Shown: piece by piece, positions 1 through 12,292 of the stretch | How positions within the stretch are numbered: the stretch's first letter is position 1 | Layout: every line of letters starts with the position of its first letter | From: Plectosphaerella cucumerina | Lineage: Eukaryota; Ascomycota; Sordariomycetes; Glomerellales; Plectosphaerellaceae | NCBI GenBank assembly: GCA_020746995.1 | Contig: JAGPXD010000001.1 | Span: 3,782,001 to 3,846,000, forward strand | Direction of reading: 5' to 3' | Length of the DNA stretch: 64,000 nucleotides | Translations under genes and position numbers: made by a program | Notes under the pieces: model-generated | The model's database searches: none | The model's input: only the letters and a program-made list of their open reading frames with translations | What the model was told of the DNA's origin: nothing

Positions 1-1585
1 ATCGACTAGGCGTTATATAGCCTTATCGATACCTACTATATTATATACCTTAACGATATCCTTATCTTCTTAAAGGACTATAAGGCCTATATAGAGTACC
101 TATACTAAGTCCTAGTATACCTCCGGGAGGCTAGCCTCTATATAAAGCCGTCGAAGTATAAGTTTTAGTAACCCTAGGTTAACTTCCTTAAGTATATCCT
201 ATCTAGTAATAATATCTTAATAGACCCGGAACGGCTTAAAACTATCTAAGAGTAGTTAGTCCCCTAGTCTTTTTACGATATCTAGGTTTTCCTAGGGTTT
301 TATAACTTTTATAAGTATTTTATTTAAGAGTACTTTTACTTTACCTAGCCCCTCTCTAACCTCCTTAAAGGAAGTTAGAACGGGAAGAAGATAGGACTAT
401 TTAAGTAGAGTACTACTATAAATAAAATATTCTACTCCCTTAAGGAAGCTTTTACTAAGATACTAGTATTATAGTATTTTAACCCGGCCCTAAAAACCTA
501 GATTAAGATTAATACGTCCTAGTTTATAGTCTCCGGAATTCTCTCTAGTTTTATAAAGACGGAAAGTAATACCCTACTACCTTCTAGTTAAGGAAATAAA
601 TCCTAGCTAAAGTAAACTATAAGACTCCCGACTAGGAGATACTTATAATTATTAAGTTATTTAAATACTAGTAATACTATATTAAAAGGCTAATATAGCC
701 TATAGAAGTCCTTACCGACTATTAAAACTTTTAATCCTTTATAGGGTTAACTAAGCTGAATAGAAAGTAAGCCCGGTAGTATATCTACTTAGCCCCTTAT
801 AAGTTTGAGATTAAATACCGGACTAGTAAGACTAACCTAGCGGATAGGCTATCGAGACAGCCTAACTATAAGGGGCCTAAATAACTAAATATAGACCTAC
901 TTACCCTTATTATAGTTAAGGTAGACCCCTAAGGGGGTAATAGTAAAATACTATATAGTAAGGAGGGGAGTATAACTTCTACTACTTAGATTTTTATAAT
1001 ATAATTATAAACTAAGAAAACTACTAATAAGGAAAATCCCTTAGGAGAGTAAGTCTCTCTAGACTTATAAGCTAAAGTTATTCGGGCCTAAAGGGCTAAC
1101 CCGGTATATCGATAGTTATATAACCGGATTAAGTCGAGGGCTAAAAGCCTAGACTTAGGATAGGTATTTAAAAGAGGCGTTATTATATAGAGGGAGAGAA
1201 TCTATATCCTAGAGAGTACTACCCTCCGGAGTAAAATCCTCCGCCTTTTCCATAATAACCCCCTAATAGGTTATTTCGGAAGGAATAAGACTATTAAGTT
1301 TATCTAACGGAAGTTCTACTAGGAGGGTCTCTAAACTAAAGTTACTAAGTTTATTAGAGGCTACGGAATCTATAAAGGGGTTACGGTTTAGTAATACTAC
1401 CCTTATAGTAAGATAGGGTCTCTCCCCCTTCCCTCGTAACTATTCGAGGAGATTTTAATAGACTTTATTATAGGGTTACCTAAAGTCTTGAATAGGTAAA
1501 TAATACTAGACTTAATACTTATTATAGTAAACTACCTAACTAAGTTTATACTCTTCCTTCCGGTTACTATTATAATTATAGCTAC
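1..1585 (+). mobile_element. Older chromovirus, left half (RT end, RNase H, start of integrase), RIP-mutated
   Basis: Degenerate pol of a Ty3/gypsy retrotransposon, cut by the window edge. At 46-72 the frame reads YLNDILIFL, a RIP-altered version of the reverse transcriptase YLDDILIFS box. At about 1460-1585 the frame reads GLPKVLNR followed by VNYLTKFILFLPV, which is the integrase core before its second acidic residue. Stops fall mainly where Trp or Gln codons would be (TGG to TAG, CAG/CAA to TAG/TAA), as RIP predicts. The reading continues after the inserted element at 8692, so 1-1585 and 8692-9600 are two halves of one element. No LTR of this element lies inside the left part. It cannot code for a functional protein. 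Confidence 0.85.
1581..1585. repeat. Left target-site duplication GCTAC
   Basis: The five bases directly before the 5' LTR are repeated exactly at 8692-8696 directly after the 3' LTR. Five-base duplications are usual for Ty3/gypsy integrases. This fixes the ends of the inner element. Confidence 0.9.
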
Positions 1586-2116
1586 TATAACGCCTAAGCA
1601 GGCCGCAGGTCACTCGGCCCAAGACCCTGCGGAAAAGAACCCCCTTATATAATCAGGCGTACAGGCTAAGTACGGACTATGGATTACAAACGCTAAGAGA
1701 GTAAGCCTGTTTGATACTCTACTCCGGGTTCGCTATAGATACCCCAGATATTCGACAAACAGACAGGGGCTATTATTATACAATATAGATCACAGTTATT
1801 ATAATAGTGATCTAACGGTCGGATTACGACGGATTACAAAGTGATCTAGCGTGATCCCCAGGAACCTCCGTCTATATAAGATACTACCTTATAGTATATA
1901 GCTCTACCTAGATTCACGATAGTAATTAATTTAAGTCTTTATTAGAAACCTCCTTAGCCTATAGTAAAGAAGCGTAACGCTTTACGATATTACGATAAGT
2001 ACGACAATAACGGCTACGACGTATTATTCCTTAGTTACTTAGTACGTACTACTAGTATATACTACTACCTCTCCAGACTACCTTCCTCTATTTAGGACTA
2101 TACCTAGGTTATAATA
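1586..2116 (+). repeat. 5' LTR of the inner chromovirus (531 bp)
   Basis: Aligns without length change to 8161-8691 at a constant offset of 6575 bp. Differences are nearly all C/T or G/A transitions, with a few transversions (for example near 1634). The first 270 bp keep many CpA/TpG sites that are lost in the 3' copy, whereas the last 100 bp are the more mutated of the two. The start TATAAC is most simply read as a RIP-altered TGTAAC. An R-region TATA-like word (TATATAAG) is seen at about 1873-1880. A tRNA primer-binding site after 2116 cannot be recognised. Confidence 0.93.
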
Positions 2117-2199
2117 CTTTAATTACTCTTATTTAGTACGTTCTCTACGACTACCGAGTAATACCCACGTAGTTATTATAGTACCCGCTATACGTGAAT

Positions 2200-3300
2200 C
2201 CGGATCTACTATCGGAGCTCCCACCGCTAGTATAGAAACCGTCCTCGCTATGATCACCTAACTCTAGCAGGAGAATAACGAGATAAGGAAGTAACTCGCT
2301 AACGGATCTAGTAGAGGCCCGCGCCTCCGTTATCCTAAGCCCCCGACTTTCGACGGTAAGAAGGAAGAGCTCCCTGGCTTCCTTACTTACCTCAAAGCCT
2401 TCCAGATATTCTACTAGAGAGACCTCTAGGAAGAGGTCGATAAGGTCTTTAGCGCCGCCGCCTTCCTTAGGGGTAACGCCCTTAACTAGTTTAAATCGAT
2501 TTAGAAGGACTACCTCGAATATACCGGAAAACTAAAGGAATAGGATAAGTTTACTTACGAAGTATTCGGAACCTTTACTACTTTCGAAAAGTACCTCCGT
2601 AAGACCTTTAGGGACCCTAACGAGGAATATACCGCGGAATAATAACTTCGGAATCTATACTAGCGCGGCTCCGCCGCCGACTATACCGCTAAATTCCGAT
2701 AAATTACCGCACGTCTTAGCTAGGACGATAAACCCCTGATAGTAGCCTACTACGCTAGACTAAAGGACGAAGTTAAGGATAAACTTACAAAGCTTAACCG
2801 CCCTAGCGATTTTACTAACTATATCGTTACTACTATTAAGATTAATAACCGCCTGTATAAACGTAAGTAGGAGAAGTGTAGCTATTAACCCGTACGCTTT
2901 ATAGGACTAACCCGTACTAATATAGGCTGTAGATATTAGTACTAACCTTACTACCGTAGCGACTGCCGTATAACTACCGCTTATAGAGGAACTACGTACG
3001 CCGGTCCTATAGAGCTAGACGTTTTATAGAAAGGAAGGAAGGATAAGAAGGATATCGAGTACTTTAATTACTATAAGATAGGCTACTTCGTATACGATTA
3101 CTACTAACCTAAGTATATCGAAGGTCCCCGATAGCTTAATACTACTCGGTACGATAAGAAACCCTAAACTATAATCCGAACTATTATAGTCCTGGGACGT
3201 AGCTTAATATCTACCTAAGAGAGGGTAGTCCGATGGAACTACTAGGTCGAAGTTATCGACCCTAGTAAAGAAGAAAAAAGCGAAACGATATAGGAACCCG
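2200..3300 (+). pseudogene. Remnant gag with two CCHC zinc knuckles
   Basis: The region after the 5' LTR reads as a degenerate Gag. The stretch around 2350-2560 encodes a readable capsid-like segment with stops. Two zinc knuckles are recognisable in the same frame at 2928-2966 and 3060-3101. Each has the spacing C-x2-C-x4-H-x4-C if Tyr/stop codons (TAC, TAG) are read as the Cys, His or Trp codons that RIP would have changed. Frame and stops make it non-coding now. Its start cannot be placed. Confidence 0.75.
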
Positions 3301-4199
3301 CGACCTCCGATAATAAAGAATTAATCCCCGATACCTAGCTGTAGGACTAATAACTTACTATCCGGCTAGAGGGATACGGAGATCTCGAAGAAAATAAAGC
3401 CGTCGACTTCTTCGGGTATAATACTCGAGATACTAGTAAAGTACCCTATATAACCCACGCTTTCAGTCCCAGGGAAGATAATAACAATCGCCTACCCCCT
3501 AGTAGCCCCGACTATAATACTATATTTTAGGCCTAATATATCTACGACGATTACCCTATATACTACGTATAAAAGCTTAGTTACAACTTCTACCCTAGGC
3601 GACCTAACGACGATACTATTAAATACGTCTATACTAATAAAGAGCTACCCTATTAGGTACCTACTATTCGCCTACCTGGGAAAAGGACTATAGTCTTCGT
3701 ACTATTACCGGAATACCCTATACTATGTATTAGTCGCGAGACCCTTTAGTTTAACTACCTTATCGATATATATAGGGTATATACTTTACGGAAAATCCGC
3801 GAATAGAGGATTCTTTAGTCCTAGCTAGGTACCGCTAAGAACCTAGGATAGACTATTACTAGGATCGACCCGAATAACTAAGGCGACTATAAACTCCGTC
3901 GCTAAAAGGCTAAAAGGACCCTTCGGAAAAATAAGGAATAGTAGTACCTTAACTTACCTATAACCCCGGAATCGACTATTACCCGTCGCGACTTAATTAC
4001 TAGCTTACCTACCTTACGCTATGAGGCTTAAGGTACTAGTATAACTACGTCGGACAAAGTCAGGAGAAGGAAAACCGGATTATTAAGTTCTTCCTCTTAA
4101 TAACCTAAGATAAGGCGTAAATACTATAACGACTCGGGAAAAGAGTCGCGCTACTCTTATAAGGGTAAGAGTAGGCGTAAATAAAATCCGTTAAGACCC

Positions 4200-7100
4200 T
4201 ATATAATACGGTATATAATAAAAGCGACTCCGACTATCTTATACTAAAAGTTACCCTACGAGGGTATAAGTATATAGCACTCCTTAATAGCGGAGCGTAG
4301 GGGAACTATATATCGCTATAACTTCGATAGCGACTCGGACTTATAACAAACCGTAAGAGACACCCTTACTAACTAAGATCCGTAGAAGGCAGGCTTGTAT
4401 AGTATAACTAAGGAAGTATCGATTAAGAGACTATATACCTTAAGATCCGTATCTAAGGACGCACGATACTAACCGTATTCGATATTACAGAGATCGGAGA
4501 TTAGGATATTATCCTAGGTATCCTATAGTTAAGAAAGTAGAATCCCTAAGTGAATTAGAATCCTAGCTAGATCTAATAGAGAGATACAGCTCCGGTATAG
4601 TCTTACACGAAGATTATAAGATATCTCGTATAGCTTAATAAAGAGATTTACAAGCACGATAATAGCTTAAACTAAGACTTTAGTTATAACGAACGACGTA
4701 AGGTACTTAAAGAATAAATAAAGGACGTTCCGATCGACTACTAGAAATACTTGATCCTGTTTAAGGAGGAACTCGAGACTGGGTTACCCCTCTATAGCTA
4801 TTATAACCACGAGATTATACTTAAAGAAGGTATATAACCTAGGTTCTATAAGATCTACTAGCTTAACGAGAAGTAGTAGGCTGTACTCGATAAATATCTG
4901 GAAGAGAACCTTCGGAAAGGATATATTCGACTATCTAAGTTACTAGTTAGATACCCGATCCTTTTCGTTCCTAAGAAGAACGGGAAATTACGATTGTATA
5001 TTGACTACCGATAACTTAACGATATTACGATTAAGAATTACTACCCCTTACTACTTATCGCCGAACTTCGGGATTTGCTGGTTGGAGTGTAATAGTTTAC
5101 GGCTATTGATTTTAAAGGAGTGTATAACTTGATCCGTATAAAGGAAGGAGAGGAGTGGAAAACGGCTTTCCGTACTCGCCGAGGATACTTTAAGTATTTA
5201 GTAATACCCTTCGGGCTTATAAATACTCCGGCTATATTCTAAATAATAATTAATAAAGTCCTTCGCGACTTCCTAGATATCTTTATAGTAGTATACCTCG
5301 ACGATATCCTTATCTTTTCGAGAACCCTCGAGGAATATCGGAAGTACGTTTACTAGGTCTTAAAACGACTAATAGACGCTAAACTACTTATCGAACCCGA
5401 GAAAAGTAAGTTTTATACTTAGGACGTAGACTTCCTCGGATATAATATCCGACTAGGGGAAATCCGTATAGACCCTAAGAAGATCGAGATAGTTAAGAAC
5501 TAGCCGACGCTAGCTAATGTCTCCGATATTAGAGGATTTCTTAGATTTATTAACTTCTACCGACGATTTATAAAGGGATATAGTTAGATTTCCCGACCTC
5601 TTACCGACCCTATAAAGAAAGACTAGCCGTTCCGCTAGTAGGATACCGAAGAATAAGCCTTTTAGAGTATTAAGAATAGTATCTTAAGCGAGCCGATTCT
5701 TAAGATCCCCGACCCTAAGTTACTATTCGAAGTCGAAACCGACGTATTAGACTATATACTCGGAGGATAACTAGGATAGAGGGATAAAGAAGGACGACTT
5801 TACCCCGTCGCCTTCTACTCTAAGAAGCTTTACGGACTAGAACTTAACTATTAGATCTATAACAAGGAACTAATAGCTATTATCGAAGCCTTCAGGGAAT
5901 AGAAGCTATACCTCTTAGGTACTATACACCTAGTTAAGGTTCTCACGGACTATAAGAACCTCGTTAACTTTACGACTATAAAGGAGCTAAATAAACAATA
6001 GACAAGATAGGCTAAGTTCCTTTCGGAATTTAACTTTACTATCTTATACCGTAAAGGATTAAAGAATAGTCAAGCGGACACCTTAAGTCGACATAGCGAC
6101 TTAGTAAGTACCGAAGTCCCCGACTATAATACGATTCTCTCGATTAATTTGTAAGGCGACCTCGTACCTAATAAACGAGTCTTAGAGGTCCTCGCTACTC
6201 GTAAGGAGACTACTTAAGAACTTATTATACGTATCTATAGTACCCTAGCCTATAGATATTAAGGAGTCTGGAAAACGTATTAGTATATCCGATAATACTA
6301 TAACGAGAATATTACACGCCTTTAAGTATAGGAAGTACTTAAGACCTACGACCTTTACTATAAGAGTAAGGCCGCTAGACACAAGCCCTACGGAGAGTTT
6401 AAGCCTCTGCCTGTAGCGGAAGGACTATAGATATCTATCTCTTTGGATTTTATTACGGACTTACCTAAGTCTAAAAAACTAGTCTCAGGACGGTAGTACG
6501 ACGCTATCCTAGTTATCGTCGATTATCTTACTAAGTATTCCTACTTTCTACTATACCTTAAAACGGGAACTACGGAAGACCTTATATACGTCTTCCTACG
6601 TAATATCGCCGTATAGTATAGTATACTAAAGGAACTTATTTCCGATTACGATAAGCTGTTTATAAGCTACTTTTAGAAAGGACTTATAAAGTAACTTAGA
6701 CCCGACTACTATCTCTTAACTATATTCTATCTATAGTTAGACGGATAAACAGAAAGGACTAACTAGACCCTCGAATAATATCTTCGCTACTATGTTAACG
6801 AGCGACAGGACAACTAGGTAGTACTCCTTCCGATAGTATAGTTTGCCTATAACAGCGTACCTAGTAAGTTAACTAAGGTCTTACCTTTCTACGCTAACTA
6901 CGGATTTAACCTAATAATATATAGAGAGCCTAGGGAAGTTTTAAAAGCTCCTAGAGCTAACAAACTAGCCGACGATATTTAGTAGATTTACGACGTATTT
7001 TGTAACGACTTTTAACTAGTACGTGTTAGAATAACTAAATACGTTAACTAGTTAAGGATAAAGGGACTATCCTTTAAGGAGGGGGATAAAGTCTACCTTA

Positions 7101-7465
7101 TTTGTAAAAATATTAAAACTATACACCCTAATAGTAAGTTAGATTTTAAAAAGATCGGACCCTTTCGAATTTAGTAGAAAATCTTGGATACTAATTTTTG
7201 ACTTTCCTTACCCGAGAATATAAAGATCTACCCGGTCTTCTATATCGTACTACTCGAAGCTATACCCGATAACGTACCGCTCGAAGACGACCTCGAAGCG
7301 GACGATACCGAGGAATTTACCGTCGAGAAAATCCTCGACTATAGATAATACGATAGACGTACTAAATACCTTGTTAAATAGGAAAACTACGGATACAAAG
7401 AAAATACCTGGGAACCTATTAAGTACCTACGGAACTACCCCTAGCGTCTAGAGGAGTATCGCTAA
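4200..7465 (+). pseudogene. Remnant pol: protease, RT, RNase H, integrase, chromodomain
   Basis: One frame carries all the landmarks. The protease reads LLNSGA-stop-GN at 4280-4306 (LLDSGA type). Reverse transcriptase shows an IDYR...LNDIT segment near 5000 and intact VYLDDILIFS at 5291-5320. RNase H has LLFEVETD near 5720. The integrase core has SLDFITDLP at 6440-6466 followed by VDYLTKYSYF near 6520. A chromodomain with EFTVEKILDYR and later NTWEP lies at about 7311-7440. All are in register, so the frame has had few or no net indels; stops are at positions expected for Trp or Gln. In chromoviruses the chromodomain steers integration to H3K9-methylated chromatin; this copy is dead. Confidence 0.88.
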
Positions 7466-8145
7466 TCTTAAACTACGGTAGTAGTCCTAAATCTATAAAG
7501 CCTTCGCCGACTCCTAGGGAGGATTAATCTAGTACGTCCCTAGTACCCTACTCCCTAAGGTCGTTTATAACCCAAAGCTCCGCCGTCGTTAAAGATATAA
7601 TACTATCTTCTTCGTCTAGCTCCGCTATTCCTCGACTAAAGAGGGCCTCCTCTCGCTTTTTAGCTACCTTCCGAAGTCGACGGATCCGCGATATCACGCT
7701 AAGTATAGCCGCTAACTTTATCTAGAGAACCTCTAACTCTATCTCTTTCTCTTCTATCTCCTTATCTAATCGCTTCGATTCTTTTAATACCTTCTCGACT
7801 ACGAAACACGTTAGTAACCCTAAGTACGATATTAGAATAGCAGACTTACGGGTAGAAGTCACGTTAATACTATCGTAAGAATAACCTCGCTTGATATAGA
7901 TAGTATAACGAGTCGATCCCGGCGCCGTCTTACACGTTAGGTTGTGCTGGAAATACTAAGTATACAGTATTCTGTTTTCGCCGTCGGATTTAATTAGGGC
8001 TATAAGCGTACGACGCTATTCGGTTTTATCGGATTTTCGTTTTTCGATTCGACTAGATATCGTGTCGGCGTTAGTAAAGGAACGAGGACTACGGGACGCG
8101 ATAATAGGGGTATATACTTATTTATAGTCGCTAGGATATCGACCT

Positions 8146-8157
8146 GGAGGAGGGGAA
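8146..8157 (+). other. Polypurine tract of the inner chromovirus
   Basis: A run of purines (GGAGGAGGGGAA) ends three bases before the 3' LTR start at 8161, the position where plus-strand DNA synthesis is primed in LTR elements. Its placement supports the LTR boundary. Confidence 0.8.
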
Positions 8158-8160
8158 TCT

Positions 8161-8691
8161 TATAATACCTAAGTAGGCCGTAGGTTACTCGGCCTAAGAC
8201 CCCGCGGAAACTAACCCCCTTATATAATTAGGCGTACGGGCTAAGTACGGACTATAGATCACAAACACTAAGAGAGTAAGCCTATTCGATACTCTACTCC
8301 GGGTTTGCCGTGGATACCCTAGATATTCGACGAATAGACAGGGGCTGTTATTATATAATATAGATTACGGTTATTATAATAGTAATCTAACGGTCGGATT
8401 ACGACGGATTATAAAGTAATTTAGCGTAATCCCTAGGAACCTCCGTCTATATAAGATACTACCTTATAGTATATAGCTCTACCTAGATTTACAATAGTAA
8501 TTAATTTAAGTCTTTATTAGAAACCTCCTTAGCTTATAGTAAAGAAGCGTAACGCTTTACGATATCACGATAAGTACGACGATAACGGCTACGACGTATT
8601 ATTCCTTAGTTACCTAGCACACACTACTAGCATACACCACCGCCTCTCCAGACTACCTTCCTCTGTTTAGGACTGTACCTGGGTCGTAATA
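8161..8691 (+). repeat. 3' LTR of the inner chromovirus (531 bp)
   Basis: Same length as the 5' LTR and collinear with it. Its last 100 bp keep CpA sites lost from the 5' copy, while its first part is more heavily mutated. It ends in GTAATA, readable as RIP-altered GTAACA, and is followed directly by the GCTAC duplication. Confidence 0.93.
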
Positions 8692-8696
8692 GCTAC
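8692..8696. repeat. Right target-site duplication GCTAC
   Basis: Exact copy of 1581-1585. Removing 1586-8691 plus one GCTAC rejoins the integrase reading frame of the outer element. Confidence 0.9.
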
Positions 8697-9600
8697 GGAC
8701 TTTATAGTAGTAATATACCGGGAGGTCGACTTATATTAAGGTACTCCTCGGGGTATTATATTAGACTAAAGCCCCGTTTTTACTAGTTAATACTAGTTAG
8801 ACCTCTACTACTATACTAGAGTAAAGAGATACCTCTCTACTACTTTCTACCCCTAGACTAATAGCTAAATAAAAGTCTTTAATTAAACCCTTAAGTAGTA
8901 CTTTTAATACTATATTAATAAAGAGTAATTAAACTAGTATACTCTTCTCCGCTTAGTAGAGTTTATATATAATAACTTCCTAAACTCCTCTATAGGCTTT
9001 ACACTATTAAAAGCCCTACTAAGCTACTAGCCGGAGGTTAGGCTAGACCTAAGGTATAGTAGCTACCCGAAAGGGGTTAAGGGAGTATACTTCCGTCTAG
9101 AGAAACTAAATATACTAAGGTAATAACTCTAAGAGAACTAGTCTTTATTAAAACACCGGTAAAAAGCTAACTATAATAGATATTATAAAGATATAAGTTT
9201 TAAGGAGGGGTAGTTAGTTATACTATCTACTTATAACCTATACTTTAAGGTAGGGCTAGGGAAACTTACCCCTAGATATATTAAACCGTTTAGGATTATA
9301 GTAATAGTTAGAATATAAGTATACTAACTAGCTCTACCTAAATAATATATAAAGCTATATAATATATTCTATATTAGCCTTCTAGAACTATAGAAGAGTA
9401 ACTAGGGCTATAAACTACTCCCGATACTAGACTTAGAGGACCCTTAGGATAAATAGGAAGTTAAAGTAGTCCTAGGGAGAAGTAAGGATAAGGGTAAGGT
9501 ATTTTACCTAGTAAAGTAGAAAAGCTAACCGGCGGAGTATAACTTATAATAACCTAAAAAAAACTTAGTAAATATATAGGGAATAGTAGATAAGTTTTAT
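8692..9600 (+). mobile_element. Older chromovirus, right half (integrase end, chromodomain), RIP-mutated
   Basis: Continues the integrase interrupted at 1585. The frame gives DFIVVIYREVDLYYGTPRG near 8699, then VKRYLSTTFYP in the place of a typical TAFHPQTDGQTE stretch, then GFTLLKALL near 8990. At about 9500-9550 it reads FYLVK-stop-KS-stop-PAEYN, a chromodomain with its Trp codons changed to stops. The 3' LTR that should follow could not be recognised. The right end at 9600 is a guess. Confidence 0.78.
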
Positions 9601-12240
9601 AAGTTATAGGAGAAAAAAGTAAAGTAAAGGAAAAAGAGTTAAATAGTAACTAGCTATAAAGGGGTTCTAAATACTAAGTAAAGGAAGCTATAATAATAAC
9701 CCGGTACTACCCTAATAAAGAAAATAGTCCTTTCCTCTAAAATATAACCTAGTAAGATACCAACTAAAATATAGGGATTAGGCTAAGCTAATCCTATAAT
9801 AACCTATCCTAGGCCTAGATATAGTCGGTATACTTAGCGTAGAATATAGCCTTAATAGTTAATACGTAATAATACTAGGCGGACTTCTAGGCTATATAGC
9901 TAGGCTTATTAATATAGGTATAAAATACTAAATCCTAGGAAAAACCGGGTTAGAGATAGTAAAAACTAGGGAATATAGAGAATAGACTTATACTTAGGTA
10001 AATACTAGTAAGGTAACTAATAGCCCTAAGTTATATATAAATAGTCTCTAGATATTACTTTATAGCCGACTTATAGTAAGTAATTACATCCTATTAGGTT
10101 AGGTTAGTAACGGGATATAAAGGAAGAGTCGATAAAACGTATAAAAGTAGCCTTCTTTTTAGTAATAACTCCCTAAGGCTTAGTATAAATAAAATATAGG
10201 GTATTAAGTATAAGGAATAAGTTATATATAATAAATGTAAAGTAAAGGCTAAACTTACTAAACTTATAATCCTTATTAGGGAACTAACTAAGGGACTTAT
10301 AGATATAGATAATATTTATATAATCGCCTATAATACTTATAGGTACCTATAGGAGAGAGTTAGGGATATACCGGCTAATTACTATAGGAAAAAACTTATA
10401 GTCTTATAATACTTACTATAGTATTTATAAAGACTATAATATAAAATACCCGCTTTAATATAAAAGTAGATAATAAAGGGGAATATAAAGTAATTATACT
10501 TAAAATACTCTAGGCTATAACGGATATAACGGAAGTATAGTATCTTATTATAGTTATTATTATTATCCGACTTAAAGTTATCGGTAAAACTACTAGTACT
10601 AGAAGAGGAGGGGGGAATACCGTCGGGCTTATCGGACTTACTACTCTCTAAAGGGTTAGATATAGGGGGGTTAGGGTAAAGAAGCGGTATATTACTATTA
10701 TCTCTACTATCGTTATTATCTTTATTATTATCGTCGGAACCGTTAGGGTCTCCGTTACTAGGAACCGGAGTAATACTAAAGAAGCTACGGATCTAATTAT
10801 TATTATAACCGAGGAGGTACTTAGGAGCCGGCGTAACGGGAGTAACTAGTATAATAGGGGTATTAGGCTATTAAGTAAGTAACACGGGGGGGGGTAAAAA
10901 GAGGACTTATTACTAAGGCTATAGTAGGAGGAGTAGCGGGAATAAAAGCTAGTAAGGTACTAAATACCTATAAATAAGTATCGTAGAATAAGTTATTAGA
11001 AAGATATAATAAAACTATATAGAAAGAATAAAATAGTAAGATAGGGGGAGCCTAGCGGGGAGGTTATATATAAATACTAATAATATAATAGCCGGGAGTA
11101 ATAAGAGAGCCGCTAAGGCGGCGATAGGGTAAGAAAGTCAACTCGGAATAAACTAAGCCTAGGTTAGAGTAATAACTAAAACCGTTACTACTACTACTAT
11201 AGTTACTACTAAGGTTACTATAAAGAGGGTAATAGGGTTCCGATATATCGACGTTATATAGAGATTAATCGGAGAAGAAAAAGAGGGTTAATTAACTAAG
11301 AGTTAGGGAAATATAAAGGGAATACTAAGAGTAAGGCGGTAGCTAGAGGTAGTTATATTAACGGAAGAAAAGGGATAATTAAGGGACGGAAAAGTAATAG
11401 AAAATTTTATAAACTAAGATAAAGTTATATATTATACCTAGGGACTAATTATATAAAGGGGGGGGATAGTTATTAGGGTAATTACCCCGAGCTATAGGAG
11501 TACCTACCGGTTACCTAACCGGCCCTACCGGGGTTAGGCGCCTACCCGGCGACTACCTATCGACTAGGTAGTAATCCGCCGTCGTGTAGCTAAGGGAAAC
11601 CTAGTAAGTAATAGTCTTACTAGTAATCACCCCTACTAGTAATATAGATCTATTATACTATTCTAGGTTATCGACCTATTCCTTAACAGCTACGAGATAG
11701 CTATAAAGCCTTAAGGCGGCCGCTAGTCTATAGTCACGAGGTCGGTCACGGCTATCCGGGGATTAGCTATAACCTTATACTAGGCTATAGCCTGTAATAA
11801 TATAGACCCTAAGTCTATTTATCTAGAGATAGCCTACCTATAGGCTCTACTAGAGTTTCTCGAGATATATTATAAAGATATCTTCTAGCTATAGATTAAG
11901 GTATTAGTTTTAGTTATAATAAATAGTAATAAGATTAGTAATAAGGAGTAAAATATAGTGGTTTAGTAGTAGTATAGTAAAGTAGGAGAATTATAAGGAG
12001 GCGAAATAGTAGCGGATATATTAAAATAAAGATAGTAGTTAGTAGATATTAATATTAGTAGTACCTATAGTAACCTAATTAGAAGCTTAAGACTTCCCGA
12101 ACTACTTATAAGTATATATCTCCTATATTCTTAATTTTATAATAGTAGTTTTATTAGGCCACTTAGTAACTATGTATTTTATTACACTCTACGGGTTAGG
12201 ATATAGCTATACTCCTTCCTCCCTTCCTGCCTTATCTAGG
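9601..12240. other. RIP-mutated AT-rich repeat DNA, unclassified
   Basis: TpA-rich sequence with few CpA and no long open frame on either strand, so it is part of the silenced transposon block. The 10,600-10,800 part read on the minus strand gives an Asp/Asn/Ser-rich low-complexity peptide of the kind found in some Gag proteins, which would imply a third element in opposite orientation. A more GC-rich patch with many CpG sites lies at about 11,490-11,600. Neither is enough for a family call. Composition changes abruptly to normal gene space at about 12,200-12,245. Confidence 0.6.
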
Positions 12241-12292
12241 CCTATTGCAAAACACGTCTTTCTGCCTTGCTGGCTGGGCTCCCTCGCTCCGA

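Larger units (their letters stand above)
1586..8691 (+). mobile_element. Nested chromoviral (Ty3/gypsy) LTR retrotransposon, full length but RIP-inactivated
   Basis: A complete element of 7106 bp: 531-bp LTRs at both ends in direct orientation, a polypurine tract just before the 3' LTR, Gag with two zinc knuckles, and a pol frame running protease, reverse transcriptase, RNase H, integrase and chromodomain. It sits inside the integrase of an older chromovirus and is flanked by GCTAC duplications. The domain order PR-RT-RH-IN-chromodomain is that of fungal chromoviruses (for example MAGGY or Tf1-like groups); I do not assign a named family. Nearly every CpA/TpG has become TpA, so the coding frames are studded with stops. 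The canonical TG...CA LTR ends now read TA...TA. It cannot move by its own proteins. Confidence 0.95.
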
